Shown: piece after piece, positions 43,601 to 54,915 of the stretch | Layout of the letters: each line of letters starts with the position of its first letter | Position numbering within the stretch: position 1 is the first letter of the stretch | Assembly: GCA_029204225.1 (NCBI GenBank) | Contig: CM055107.1 | Location: 47,044,476-47,108,475, forward strand | Reading direction: 5' to 3' | Source: Diphasiastrum complanatum | Taxonomy: Eukaryota; Streptophyta; Lycopodiopsida; Lycopodiales; Lycopodiaceae | DNA length: 64,000 nucleotides | Notes under the pieces: model-generated | The model's input: only the letters and a program-made list of their open reading frames with translations | What the model was told of the DNA's origin: nothing | The model's database searches: none | Made by a program: the position numbers and the translations under genes

Positions 43601-44378
43601 TTGACTGTCAAGCATGTGTATATGAATCAGATCCTGAACCCAGCACATCTTCACCCAAGTGTTACACCATGGACACACCAATTACATTTGGAATGAATAT
43701 GATCAACATAGCATGGTTGTCAGCAAAATTTATTGGAAACCCAGTGGATGATGATCTAGTCCCTTGGCAACATGCTCTGACTTACAACAAGGAGACTAAG
43801 CTGACTGATGAGCAAGTCCTATAACACATGGACACAGATCACTATAGAATTAAGAGAGTACCAGCTCAACTGCCACAAAAATATGCTATGGCAAAAGTTC
43901 AAGGATAGATCCACCAAAGGCACCTGCAAACAAGAAGAACCAATTGAAACAACGCTACAACCAGGTGATACAATGGAGTGCTCTACCCGAAGAAGCTATA
44001 GCTATAGTGGATGTTGATATTCGCAACCACGAGACAAATGTCACACCAGTTCCGAAAAAAGACAACAAGGATGAATCCACCCATATTATAAGAAGAGACA
44101 AGAATAAGGTATTGGATTCTTTGAAGTCAATCAGGATGAACTCTAATATAGCGTCATTCTCTTCTCAGATGACGGAGAATCAAAAGATGACCAATTGAGC
44201 TAAGATCAACATGTTGAAGGAGAAATCTAGACAAGCACCAGTTCACAAGATGCTTGAGACGTTCAAGAATTATACCTTGGATGATGTGGTAATTATGATG
44301 CCACAAGCTCAGCGAGAACCTGATCAAAGTCAGGCACCCGCGGAACAAGTCTTTGAGGGACCTGCGCGAACGTAACCC
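43601..44378 (+). pseudogene. Gypsy element 2 protease-RT linker
   Basis: Short fragments (GMNMINIAWLSAKFIGNPVD, WQHALTYNKETKLTDEQVL) match 39,030-39,160 of element 1 (NVLNVAWISMEPIPDPIEDE, SHALTYDDNVELIDEQIL). After that come frameshifted pieces ending in TLDDVVIMMPQAQREPDQ-type sequence that precedes RT. Confidence 0.7.
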
Positions 44379-45360
44379 ATGAACCTTGCCGAGCCAGGTG
44401 AAGAAAAAAAGATCGTATACGTGGGAGAGCAATTAACACCCACACAATTCAAAAGACTACGATCATTGTTGGTGGAGTATAATAATTGTTTTGTCTGGAA
44501 TTACAGTGATCTGAAGGGCATCCCACCAACGGTAGTCCAACACACCATATATGCCCTTGGTGGATGGAGCAGTCCCCAAGGTAAGTCGTTATTATCGCTG
44601 CAACCCAAACTATACAGAACTGATCAAACAAGAGTTGCAGAAGCTGTTAGACACTGATTTCATCTATGAAATTGAGCACACAGAATGGGTGTCACCAATA
44701 GTTATAGTACCCAAGGAGAATGACAAAATGCGAATCTGTGTAAATCTGATGGTGCTAAACGCAGTCACCAAAAAGGATCATTTTCTCTACCCTTCACAGA
44801 AAGCGTCCTTGATAGAGTATCTGGGCTCAAAGCCTACAGTTTTTTGGATGGCTTCAATGGTTACAATCAAGTGAAGATAGCGCCACAAGACCACCATAAG
44901 ACAACATTCACCATAGAATGAGGAACCTATGCCTATAAGGTGATGCCATTCAGACTTTGCAATGCCCCAAGCACTTTCCAGCAAGTCATGCAAGCGACAT
45001 TCAAAGAGTATTTGCAGAAATTTCTAAAAATTTTCTTGGATGATCTATGCGTGCATGGACCAAACTCTGAACACTTATCCAATCTGGAGAAGGTGCTACA
45101 AAAATGCCGCGAATTCCAGATCTCCTTGAATCCAGAAAAATGTCAATTTTGGGTTACACATGGCTTGATTCTTGGCCATATAGTGTCTAGACACAGGATC
45201 GCCACAGACCTATCGAAAATCAGGATCATTGTTGATCTACCACCACCAAGAACGATCCGCGAAGTCTACATCTTTATGGGCCATGCTAACTATTACAGGA
45301 TTTTCATTCTAGATTTTGCGGAATTAGCATGACCAAAACACAAACTCACAACAGATCTAC
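44379..45360 (+). pseudogene. Gypsy element 2 reverse transcriptase
   Basis: Frames in order: NLAEPGEEKKIVYVGEQLTP and FVWNYSDLKGIPP; after a frameshift near 44,545, KQELQKLLDTDFIYEIEHTE, WVSPIVIVPKENDKMRICVN; FLDGFNGYNQVKIAPQDHHK with a TGA at about 44,921; VMPFRLCNAPSTFQQVMQ; catalytic FLDD at 45,033-45,044; and NPEKCQFWVTHGLILGHIVS. All RT blocks are present, but at least two frameshifts and one stop make it inactive. Confidence 0.88.
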
Positions 45361-45790
45361 ATTGAAATAAGAAAGCCCTAAGGGCTTTCCAAAAACTTAA
45401 AGATGCATTGGTCTCAGCACCAATTCTACGTCTGCCCAATTGGTCCATTGAGTTTCGTGTGCATACGGACGTATCGAAGTATGTAGTTAGAGCAATCTTA
45501 ACCTAGCCAAGAGAACACAAAAAGGATTTTTTGATCCGATTTGCAAGCCGACAGCTCAGTGATACATAAATAAATTATTCAGCCACAGAGAGGGAAGCTC
45601 TGGCAATGATATATGTGGCTAAGAAGTTTCGGCACTACCTGATGGCCACACACTTTGTCTTTTATACAGACCATTAACCCTTGCTCTATCTTGTTAACAA
45701 AACCTACAACACAAGGAGAATCACTCGATGGCTACTTTTGTTGTTGGAGTTTGATTTAAGGATAGTGGTTTGCAAGGGAAACAACAATAC
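45361..45790 (+). pseudogene. Gypsy element 2 RNase H
   Basis: Reads KALRAFQKLKDALVSAPILR, FRVHTDVSKYVVRAIL, FASRQLSDT, YSATEREALAMIYVAKKFRH, then TDH with a stop in place of the following residue, and RRITRWLLLLLEFDLRIVV. The catalytic Asp-Glu-Asp residues are visible. It has stops near 45,333, 45,505, 45,568 and 45,676. Confidence 0.85.
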
Positions 45791-47143
45791 ATGGCAGATC
45801 ATGTATCACGTATCCAAGGGAAGGAGGCTGTTATCCAAACCGATCATGAGCTACTCGATGTTGTCTTATTTTATATTGATACAGTACCAGAATGGACTGT
45901 TGACATAGTTGAGTATCTAATGAGGGGCCAACCAAACAAATCACTATCAAAGATGGATCAACAAAAAATGATCTTGAAAGCTCAACCTTATCAGCTGATT
46001 TCTGGCCAATTGTACCGAAGAGGACCAGATGGGATTCTTTGGCGATGTAATCTCCCTCATGAGGCCACCCAAATCATTTCACTTTCACATGAAGGCATGG
46101 GTGGAGGTCATTTTGCATCCGACATTACAGCTCGCAAGATCCTACAATCAGGATGCTGGTGGTTGACGATTCATAAGGATACTGAGGAATACTTGAGAAA
46201 ATGCGATGTGTGCCAAAGGGCAAGGAGACCAACGAGACTGAATTATGACCTTCTACACTCGGTCTTAGCCCAAGCACCATTTGAAAAGTGGAGATTGGAT
46301 TATATTGGTCCAATCCATCCTGCAACAAGAAGTACCCAAGCCCGATATATAATCATGGCCACCGACTACCTCACCAAGTGGGTCGAAGCCAAGGTAGTAA
46401 GAGTAGCTGATGCTAGGACCACTGCCAAGTTTTTCTATGAAAACATCACTGTACGCTTAGGGTGTCCGGTGGAGATAGTTAGCGATCGCGGGAGTCATTT
46501 CATCAATGAGACCATCAAGGTCCTGGTGGAGGAATTTTTCGTGATCCATAGAACCAGTACGCCTTATTATCCTCGCGGTAATGGGCAAGCTGAGTTGTCC
46601 AATAAGATCCTGTGTAGCGTGCTCACAAAAACAGTTGAAGCTAGTAGATCGGATTGGGAACACAAGTTGCATGCTGCTCTGTGGGCATTCAGGACAGCAT
46701 ATAAGAGAAGCACTGATCAAACACCATTCCAATTGGTTTATGGTCAGGATGTTGTAATGCCAGTAGAGTTTTTAATCCCTTCATTAAGGATTGCTACAAA
46801 ACAACGCCTTGATGAATTCAGGTCTCTACAATTACGCCATGAAGCTCTGCATAAAGTCTGTGAGACATGCTTACTAGTTGTACATGCATTGACAGCTAAA
46901 AAGGAAAGATGCAAAGCATGGCACAATCGTAGGTTACAAAGGATAGATCTTTGATCCCGAGATCTAGTCCTGATGCATAAAACCAAGGTGATCAAGGGAA
47001 AATTAAAATTCATTGGCGAAGGTCCTTATCGGATCAAAGAAATTCTTAATCATGGAGCCGTGAATTTGGAGAGGCTAAATGGGACATCTTTCGACACACC
47101 CATCAATGGTAGCCAGTTGCACAAATATTGGCCACCCCAGTGA
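45770..47143 (+). pseudogene. Gypsy element 2 integrase
   Basis: A 394-codon open frame (45,770-46,954) plus 62 more codons beyond TGA 46,952-46,954 to the natural stop at 47,141-47,143. N-terminal HHCC zinc domain: SHEGMGGGHFASDITARKIL ... CDVCQRARR. Catalytic triad: WRLDYIGPI, VSDRGSHFI, GQAELSNK. C-terminal part: DLVLMHKTKVIKGKLKFIGE, GPYRIKEILNHGAVNLERLN. It is the best-preserved gene of this element, with one in-frame stop. Catalytic residues are intact. Confidence 0.9.
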
Positions 47144-48399
47144 GACAAATCCAGGTTGGTGGTGGCAGTTTACAAAAAGTTCATCTACAAGTCCATTACC
47201 ACTAGATCTAGGAAGATCAATACTGATCAAGCTAAATCCAGCCAGATTTGGCAAGATCAGAGAAGATCCAACAAGATCCAAGAGGGATCCAGATCCAGAT
47301 AGGACCAAGAGAGAAGCAGATCATCAGATTACACCAATAAGTCCCAATTTGCAGATCAGAGACCTCAATCTCAGAAACCGTGGCAAAATAAGGGCAAAAA
47401 TCACCAAAACCGATGGATCGACTACCAAATATCTATCAGGATTTCCAGAGAGTTAGTTACAGTCAGATCTAACATGGATGTAATAGATTACTAGTTTACA
47501 AAAGTTAAGAATCAGAGAATCTCAAGATCTCGTCGAAAAAACACTCAAGAAGAGCACTTTTTTCATGATTTTTGGAGATCCCCTGGGAGATAGCTCTTGA
47601 AATTTGGGTTTCCACTAGATCTGACCCAGATGCATCTATGAAAATCTCTGCAAGAGTTATTGATGGAAAAAACATCATTTTTTAGTGTGTGTGTGAGGGT
47701 TCCAAGGGGTAGAATCTTCAGAACCCTCGCAGAGCATCAAGATCATCAAACCAACCTTTGCAAGGGCCATAAATAAAATTAGAACAGTGAAATTAGCCTT
47801 TCTACATGGTTTGATCTTGAAAATCCAACCATAGGAGCAAGTTGTGCGAGCATTCACTTCCTACGAGGGTTGAACCCTTGCAGAACCTTTGCAGGGCAGT
47901 CAAATCACCTTCTAAACTCTCGAAGGCTTCTCTGAGGTCTTATAATTTTGTGAAGAAGGTTTCTGCCAAATTTTGGGTGGAACTGAACAAGGGAAAGTGG
48001 ATATCACCTAATACGCACTCTAAATTCCGCTATATAAGGGCTGAATTCGAGTCATTTGTCACCTTTCCTAGCGAAGCTCTGCTCAAATTTCGACCAAAAT
48101 TTCCAAGTTCTCTGAATGCAACCAAACTTCATACAAGCCATCATCTGCATACTCTGAACCCAGATCTGTGCTCTGAACCATCGTTACTACCATTCAACTC
48201 TTGTTATCCATTGTTTTTCTCATTTCCATCACATTTTACCATTTCCACCGTTTTTCTATTTTTTGCACTTTAACTATCACTGCTAACATGGCCTCCTTAT
48301 CTTCTGACGACTTTGGCACCAAGCAGGTGATTCAGCGAGAAATATCATTAGCCACCCAGATTTGGCCCTTGCCTTCTGATCTCTGATTAAACCATGGCT
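47144..48399. other. Trailing sequence of gypsy element 2 and possible LTR
   Basis: GATC-rich sequence (47,200-47,320), then text with AACCCTCGCAGAG-type motifs (47,721; 47,871) resembling the CCTTCGCCGAG motifs of element 1. A TATA box TATATAAG at 48,031-48,038 suggests an LTR promoter, but I could not define LTR ends. A small open frame at 48,288-48,386 (MASLSSDDFGTKQVIQREIS) is unsupported. Confidence 0.4.
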
Positions 48400-48578
48400 T
48401 CAGATTGCTGGCCCACTTCTTGAAACAATGGGGTTTTACTCAATGCTTTTCAACTCTAACATCAACATGGGCCTCGCCCTTTACACTTATGCCTAGCCAT
48501 AGATTTCACATCTGCAACTTGGAATGCTTTTGCTTCGACCCACTTGGTCATATAATTTGTTGCAACGATGATGTATTT
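48400..48578 (-). pseudogene. Ty3/gypsy integrase fragment
   Basis: The minus strand reads KYIIVATNYMTKWVEAKAFQ, VADVKSM from 48,578 downward, the second-Asp approach of a gypsy integrase core. Homology fades after about 25-30 residues. It is fused directly to the truncated copia gag at 48,579. Confidence 0.7.
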
Positions 48579-49078
48579 AAAGTTTGCACAACATTTGCAT
48601 ATTCTTCTCTAAGTCCATTAAGGACTACTTGAACAAGTTGACTGTTCTCTAGAGTATCTCCTATGCATGCTATCTCTCTGTGAAGATCTTTAACTCTCAT
48701 TACAAAACTTGAAGCACTTTCATCAACTCTTTGGAAACTAGAAAAGGTCTGATTTCTATGAGTAAGAAGTCTTGATGTGATCTTTGCTTCAAAAAAGTTC
48801 TTAAGAGTTTCCCAAGTCTGCTTGGCTGAGGTACATGAACTTATTTCTCTCAACATCTGATCAGAGATGTTCAATTTGATGATATGAAGAGCAATTCTTG
48901 CTCTCTTCTTGAATCTCTGAGCCTTATTATGAGCTTTAGGTTCAACTTCAATTCCCAATACTATGTCCATTACACTATAAAGAATCAACAAAGACTCTAT
49001 CCTATCCTTCCAAACTGAATAGTTGGAGGTGTTTAGTCTCTCACTAGCTTCAAAGAGAAAATCTCCTACAGATGTCAT
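48579..49078 (-). pseudogene. Ty1/copia gag (truncated)
   Basis: MTSVGDFLFEASERLNTSNY, SVWKDRIESLLILYSVMDIV, ARIALHIIKLNISDQMLREI, TWETLKNFFEAKITSRLLTH, FVMRVKDLHREIACIGDTLE, VLNGLREEYANVVQTL: the copia Gag domain up to the point where the gypsy integrase fragment begins. The start codon is at 49,078. No stop or frameshift up to the junction. Its leader, primer site and LTR follow to the right. Confidence 0.85.
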
Positions 49079-50156
49079 GTATGTGAAGACTTCTTGTAGA
49101 TGGACAACAACATAGAATTGAGTGTGTTTCTTCTTTTTTTACAATAGGAACCAAAACAATTGGGTGTACTACCAAATCCTATGCAAAGTCTTGCAACAAC
49201 ATTTGATAGGTCTCAAATATTCCACCAAATCAAAACAAACAAGAGCAACCTCTCAACTTGAATTGGAGTATAGACAAATTTTGGTACTTTCTTCTTTTGG
49301 CATGTGTGAAATGCTTAAAGACACCACTATTGACTCAAATACACTCAAATTGTATGAAACAATGTTTTACATGACTCAAAATTTTGTCTAGATCTCAAGT
49401 TTGTTGAGCTAGTATACACAAAAGATGGATTTGAATGTGTTGCTTCTCTTTTACAATAGGGACCAAAAAAATTGGGTATTCTACCAAAGCCTATGCAAAA
49501 CCTTGCAACAGTTATGTGAGTCCTTGCTCACAACAAAAAATCAATCACTTTGAATTTGGATCTAGCCTCTATCTTCTGATGAAGCACTTACAATTCTGAT
49601 GTCAAATTTTACCACGAGTTTCAAATGAATGAAACACACTTTAGAAACACACATTCAACTCAAACACAACCCTTTGTGTGAAATGATGTGACTATGACAA
49701 CATAATCTTGACTATCCAATTCTATCTCAGATTGATTACAAAAAACTGTGAATGATGAATCATTCATGCAATGTTATCAAATCAAAAAGAGACCACTCAG
49801 GTTCTGGGTCTCCCTACCCTTATTTAAGAGCTTATAACTCCTACTAGGATCATCAGAATGAATTAAAACCAATTGCAATGGAAAGAGGTTCTTCTAGCTT
49901 TCCGACAAGATATAATGTCAGAACCTTTGGACCTAGCACAAAGGAAATAGAGGCAAATGAAGTATTCTGATTTTCACACGTGTGAAATGTCAGAATTCTG
50001 TACATACTTTGTTCTGGACTGAAAATATCAGTTCTAATCTCATTCAACCAAAAAATGTTCAAGAATAGATAGCAAAAAAGTGCTAAACAGTTCCTAGCTT
50101 GAATTATCACAGAATTCTTCAAACACCTGATGTTAGTAGCATTCAAAGCATGGTAT
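49079..50156 (-). other. Copia leader with internal direct repeat
   Basis: Untranslated leader between primer site and gag. ACAATAGG(A/G)ACCAAAA(C/A)AATTGGGT and the following ~50 bases occur at about 49,140-49,210 and again at 49,452-49,520, a direct repeat about 315 bases apart. A perfect 14-base palindrome is at 49,973-49,986. Confidence 0.6.
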
Positions 50157-50169
50157 GGCTCTGATACCA
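50157..50169 (-). promoter_or_regulatory. copia primer-binding site
   Basis: TGGTATCAGAGCC on the minus strand, directly adjoining the CA end of the LTR at 50,170. Confidence 0.85.
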
Positions 50170-50820
50170 TGTGAAAAATCCAGCAAGTTCACACGTGTGG
50201 AGAACCACAAGAAATGTGTGAATGACCTTTACCATGCTTTGTGGTGGCACACAGATCACCTGTAGAGCAATCCTGCAATCTATCAACAGATCTATGGCTA
50301 GAGCACAATCTAGAATGCTACAGATCAAAGCTACATTAATTCCTCACAAATAGAGAAAGTACACAAGCTTGATCATGTATGAAGAAGACACAAAATCCGA
50401 GTTAGAGAGAGAGAGAGCAATTACAAGCAATATTGAATGAGATCCAAAATTTGATATTATGACATTACAAATGCTTGATTCTTCATCCAAATGATATGAA
50501 CATATATAGAAGAGCCAAAATTCGTGGTACTCCTTGCATTCAATGCATATCCTACACCTATTCAAGTGCAAACTACCATTATCTTGACACCTAACTGCTT
50601 GCATGCACAGATTGCACCTAACTTCTACCTACTTTCTCCAAATGGCAATATCTCAACTAGCCATGTACAAAACTACATGCATGTGTCCATTAGAGTTTTT
50701 GCATGCTTTGCATGTTACAATGGAAACTTAGGACATAATGCATTTATTGTGGCTCGAGTTTCTACAAGGTCATAATTGACCAATTCCATGTGAATTTCTA
50801 TATGCATGTCAAACTAGACA
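50170..50820 (-). repeat. Copia LTR inserted in another copia gag
   Basis: On the minus strand it runs TGTCTAGTTTG ... TTTTTCACA, 651 bases. The left limit is fixed by the primer site. The right limit is set where a different copia gag frame breaks off (MMLTM|SSLTC) at about 50,820. A TATA-like CTATATATG lies near 50,511-50,519. Confidence 0.65.
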
Positions 50821-51325
50821 TTGTCAACATCATTGCATGTCTTATTGCTCTCTCAAGAGTCATCGTAGGATACTTTGCCAATAGAGTCCACGTGGTTTGG
50901 AAGGATCTTGGCAAGGCACGTAATAGGTACATCAGTTGCTTCTCCAACAAGACGGCATGTTCCGTACCGGCATTGTGCAAAGAGAGAAGCAGGTTCTTTA
51001 TGTTTTTGATAAATATTGTGAGGTCTTTGTCGTTCCAACGTAGGTAGGTGAGTTGGTCTTCCAAGTGCATGATTTGGCTGCACGATTTGGTCTCAAATCT
51101 TGACTTCAACGTGTCCCATAGTTCTCGTGCATTTGATATTGATGCAAGATCCAGTGTAATGTTGTCTTCGATGGAGGAGGATATGACAGCTACTGCTTTA
51201 TCATTCTTTTCTTTCCATTCACGAAGTTCTTTTCCAGCATTGGCTGACATCTCTTTGGTTCCATCCACCCAGGGCCATAATGCTTCTCCTCTCAGGACAA
51301 GCGATGTCTTCACTTTCCAGGCCAA
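50821..51325 (-). pseudogene. Second Ty1/copia gag, interrupted by an LTR
   Basis: MAWKVKTSLVLRGEALWPWV, DGTKEMSANAGKELREWKEK, ARELWDTLKSRFETKSCSQI, MHLEDQLTYLRWNDKDLTIF, LLRALPRSFQTTWTLLAKYP: a different copia Gag family from the one at 48,579-49,078. The frame is intact for about 168 codons, then ends at the inserted LTR. Its own primer site and LTR lie to the right. Confidence 0.85.
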
Positions 51326-51476
51326 GTAATTTGGCCCATCTGATTGAAGAATTATGCAGATCTTTGACTAAATGCTACTGATGGATGCCACAATAGTTTT
51401 GATTGAATGAGGTTATTCAACTGTTATCGATCTGGTCTTAGAAACCTTACGGGTTCTAACTTGTCAGATTGAAGGT

Positions 51477-51489
51477 GGCTTTGATACCA
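51477..51489 (-). promoter_or_regulatory. copia primer-binding site
   Basis: TGGTATCAAAGCC on the minus strand, one base from the LTR boundary at 51,491 (…CCAACA). Same variant as at 33,829. Confidence 0.8.
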
Positions 51490-51490
51490 C

Positions 51491-52345
51491 TGTTGGAATT
51501 TTAACCATGATTAGAGAGTAGAGACTTTGTAATGAGAGAGACACATTCTGATTCGTCAACTATATTCTATCAGTGAGCAATGTTCTTGCTATGATTTAAT
51601 TATTTGGAGTGTCCTATTCTCTAATAGATTTCTGATATATCTAGATAGAGTCAGATTTTTAATCGTAGCTACTATTGCTAATAGTTAGTATCTATTCTCT
51701 TCTAAGGTGTAGTCAAACACTACTGATGATCTACTGTTGATTTATTTATGATGAGCCTTTATGTGAAAAAATAAATAATAGTTGATCCTACATGAACATT
51801 CAATAAACATAATGTACTCAAGGATTATGTGTCATAGACAAGAGATAAAAAAAATATCTGCTTAATTACAATGATTCCTTGAGTGTTGTTTGGCATATCG
51901 CACAACGTGTTAATGTAAGAGAAACTATGTCTCTTACGAATAGAATTGATAAGTAAGTGCTTATTGGCAAATACTTCTATCTATATGTCTTTATGTTTGA
52001 CCTTAAAGGTGCGATTGACAAAACTCATCTCACTTACTAGTGAACGGCTTTTCATTGTTGTCAACTTCATCTGTGGTGTTAGTTCGTTCTCTTGGTACTT
52101 CGTTGATCATGGGTCATAAAAGCACGCCAATTCAAGGCCTTCTTTGTAACCATAATCGAAGCCATTGCGGTTGGACTTGGTCATTGCTTGTGGACTGCAT
52201 GAGTTGGCTTGCGGTTCCCTACGAATGTCTTTGTTTGTTTGTTCAAAGTTGCAGTTTGCAGTTTATTACGATCTGCGGTCCGTGAGACTCCGTCGTCATC
52301 ATTCGTATATGTAACGATGCGGTTGCGGTGGTGGTGGATTGCGGT
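51491..52345 (-). repeat. Copia LTR and flanking non-coding sequence
   Basis: The LTR starts (its 3' end on the minus strand) at 51,491. The far end is not determined; something near 52,030 is plausible. The rest to 52,345 has no coding pattern apart from the end of the next gag fragment. Confidence 0.45.
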
Positions 52346-52700
52346 TTACAGTCCATAAGCTAACAATGCTTTGTGGGCAAAAACTTCAAGTTTCTTTAGT
52401 GCCTTCGTCCATGTCAACTTTGGGAGATGCTGAAACTGTATTTGCTTGTTGATTAAGTTGTTTGGCTGCATTCTTCGCTTTGAGAACTCTGCAATTCTGG
52501 ATCTCATAGTTATTATGCTTGCAATACCTACAAAACATCTTCTTATTTGATTGTGGATTTGATGATTGTCCTTGACCTTGAGTTGGCTTCTGATTCGTCG
52601 ATGTAGACTACTTGGAGCTTTTGTGCTTCTGTCGTTTTGAGCCTTTGTTGACATATAGATCGCTCTGATATCATGAAGATAATAGCATATTAAAGAATAC
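52346..52700 (-). pseudogene. Ty1/copia gag C-terminal fragment with zinc knuckle
   Basis: The minus strand reads PTQGQGQSSNPQSNKKMF, CRYCKHNNYEIQNCRVLK, a Gag zinc knuckle region in which the GH of the knuckle is altered (C-x2-C ... Y-E-I-Q-N-C). Frameshifts on both sides. Close to it are two near-copies of the primer-site sequence (GCTCTGATATCA at about 52,665 and GCTCTGATACCA at 52,701). Confidence 0.6.
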
Positions 52701-52712
52701 GCTCTGATACCA
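52701..52712 (-). promoter_or_regulatory. copia primer-binding site
   Basis: TGGTATCAGAGC on the minus strand, followed by an LTR-like TGCTGGAAAG start at 52,713. Confidence 0.7.
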
Positions 52713-52980
52713 TGCTGGAAAGAGGTGATGAGATTAGAAAAAGCAATTCAACAAAGCCGAAGTAGGTAGACGACTTCATCGAGCGTAGAGGAATGAACCT
52801 TCTTTCTTGTGCATGACTACGCCTATCAATATTGAACAAAAGGTAGTGATAGAAATCATGTTCAGCCTTTAGCAACTAACTTTGAAATCGCTAGCAACTA
52901 AGTGATTACGTAGCCAAACATAAAGCATTGAATTATCAGAAAATTATTAGTTACAAAGTATTACAAAGAGGCATACATAC
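52713..52980 (-). repeat. Copia LTR interrupted by the young copia insertion
   Basis: The LTR that begins at 52,713 is split by the element at 52,981-58,616 (target CATAC) and probably continues from 58,617 to some point before 58,920. The outer end is not determined. Confidence 0.5.
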
Positions 52981-53629
52981 TGTGAAAGATTTCAGATCCT
53001 TAAGATCCAATCTACTTGAATGATCTTTGGTTAGAAAGAGAAATACACTATCAATTTCACCAATGTAGAAAAATCAGCATCTACACACAATTTGAGATGC
53101 AAACACTAATAGAACTTGATCAAAGTTGAATGAAATGATTATGTACTGTTGCTGTCCATACAAAACCAGCAAGCTATTGTATTTCACACGTGTGGATCCA
53201 AAATAGCAAATATAGATCATTCTACACATAGAATTGCAAGCAATCACCAAGATAGTGCACCAATGGATAGTAGAACCCAAGAGAACCATGTATAAGCATG
53301 AAATGAGATAGAGAAGAGAGAAGATGACTCTCTCCATGAGTTACATTCTTTTATAGCAGGTCCAAACCCTATTTGGCCACTGGGCTTTCCCACCAAAATG
53401 CTAACCCTACCAATTTTGGGTCTAGATTTAATGTACCCAACTTATTTGAATTGAATCTACTCAAACTCGCATTCTATCTTTCCCACACTTTCAAAAAGTG
53501 TTTATTCAAATGAAATTTAGACTAATGAACTTTGAAAAGTCAACCTCTAAGTCTAAAACAAGTTTTGGCCTCAATATGCCAAATATGAAAATATTGCAAA
53601 ATGTGATGAAACTAGTTGAATCTTTCACA
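52981..53629 (-). repeat. Copia 3' LTR of the young element
   Basis: 649 bases, ending (on +) ...AGTTGAATCTTTCACA. It carries TTCACACGTGTGGATC at about 53,183 and a TATA-like motif (minus-strand TGCTATAAAAGAATG) near 53,346-53,360. Confidence 0.92.
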
Positions 53630-53642
53630 CTCCCTCTTCAAC
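53630..53642 (-). promoter_or_regulatory. Polypurine tract
   Basis: GTTGAAGAGGGAG on the minus strand, immediately before the TGTGAAAG start of the 3' LTR. Confidence 0.8.
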
Positions 53643-53880
53643 TAGTTTTAGCATAGACTTTGATAATACTCCAAGCGAAGTCCTATGCTTCATGAACAAG
53701 TTTTTTCCCAATGCTTTGGTGAAGATATCAGCTACACATTCCCTTGAAGACACATGTTGAAGCTCCCTCCTTTGCAATGACTCACTCCCTCACAAAATGA
53801 TATTGTATCTCAATATGCTTGCTCCTAGCATAGTTTTTGACAATAGAACTTTGATCCATCATAAGAATGATCTTCTTTCT
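53643..53880 (-). pseudogene. RNase H tail of the young copia element
   Basis: Reads ARSKHIEIQYHFVRE, then a stop and frameshifted VIAKEGASTCVFKGM; compare the intact SKHIEVQYHFVREQVIAKEV at 40,291-40,647. Only the last third of RNase H remains, and it is broken. Confidence 0.8.
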
Positions 53881-54915
53881 AAGAATAGACCTTCTTTCAA
53901 TGATCATGTAATGCTCAAAATAGAAACAACCATAATTGATATAGAGAATAGTGTCCACTTGGAATGCTTCACTATTTTTTACATCAATTTTACATGTAAA
54001 AATGTGACTAGAACATGAAGAATCAAATAGAATGTAAGTGAGATGATTCCACCATGCTTCCAACTCTGAACTCTCTGGAAAAATACAGCAAACAAACAAT
54101 AAATGTGAGTGATCAACTTTTGCTTGCATGTCTCCTCCTCCTTTGTCCTTTGTTGCCTTGTATCCACCATGATACTCCATGAATGAGCCTCCATCTTCAT
54201 CTTGCCACAAGAAACCATCAAACCTTCAAAATCCATGAGTAGGTGAGTACATAAATGATGCAAATCCAGCACCACATGACTCCATAAACCAAGTAGTTTG
54301 CACTAGTCCATCTTCAAGATCTACTTGATACAAGAAAATGACCATGAATTCACCAAAAATTGACAATCTCCAAGTATTGGCACCAAGTAGCTCAACACTT
54401 GAGAACTTAGCCATTGATGAGTGACATAATGAACCTCCAATATCTTCATTTCCATCAGCAAAATCAGCCAAGAATGCTAGTACAAATCCAACATCAAAAC
54501 AATGCTCACCAATGTAGCTAGTTTTGCCATATCTTGACAATTTGCACACATCCACATGAAATTGCTCAAACATGAGATAGAACAAGTAAAGTAAACTTGA
54601 ACAACAATTCCTTGCTGCTCCTTTGACCTTAATTGAGTCTTCAATATGCTGCAAAAACAGATCCATAACACCTTTGCCAATTACCTCTCCTTTGATGTTC
54701 TTGACTAGCTCCAAATTGCCAACTTTCCTTTTGACTAGTTGAAGCGCTTTGAGATCAACCTCTTGATCTTCAAATTGACCATCAAAGTTATTGAACAAAA
54801 TTTGTTTTCCAGATCCAATACTTGATTTTACAACAAGATAACATCCATCCACTTGCATAGCTCCATGTACACAAGAAGATCCTCCAAAAGATGTTTCACT
54901 CTTCATAAGAGCTTG
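53881..54915 (-). other. Foreign segment replacing copia RT
   Basis: The minus strand is open in one frame from 54,906 to the RNase H remnant, with a single TGA at 54,226-54,228: 226 codons (MKSETSFGGSSCVHGAMQVD ... FASFMYSPTHGF) and then 142 (LWQDEDGGSFMEYHGGYKAT ...). It has none of the RT blocks. Junctions are sharp: integrase-RT linker WIQAMDR on one side, ARSKHIEI on the other. I do not recognise the protein. Possibilities are captured host sequence, recombination with another repeat, or non-coding DNA that happens to be open. The cysteine- and phenylalanine-rich composition makes a real protein doubtful. Confidence 0.6.

Noticed and set aside
47079-47456. 125-codon ORF after gypsy integrase
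   Set aside because: Overlaps the integrase C-terminus in another frame and continues through GATC-rich low-complexity sequence.
54226-54906. Known host protein captured by copia
   Set aside because: I could not recognise any family in the 226-codon frame, so capture of a named gene is not claimed.
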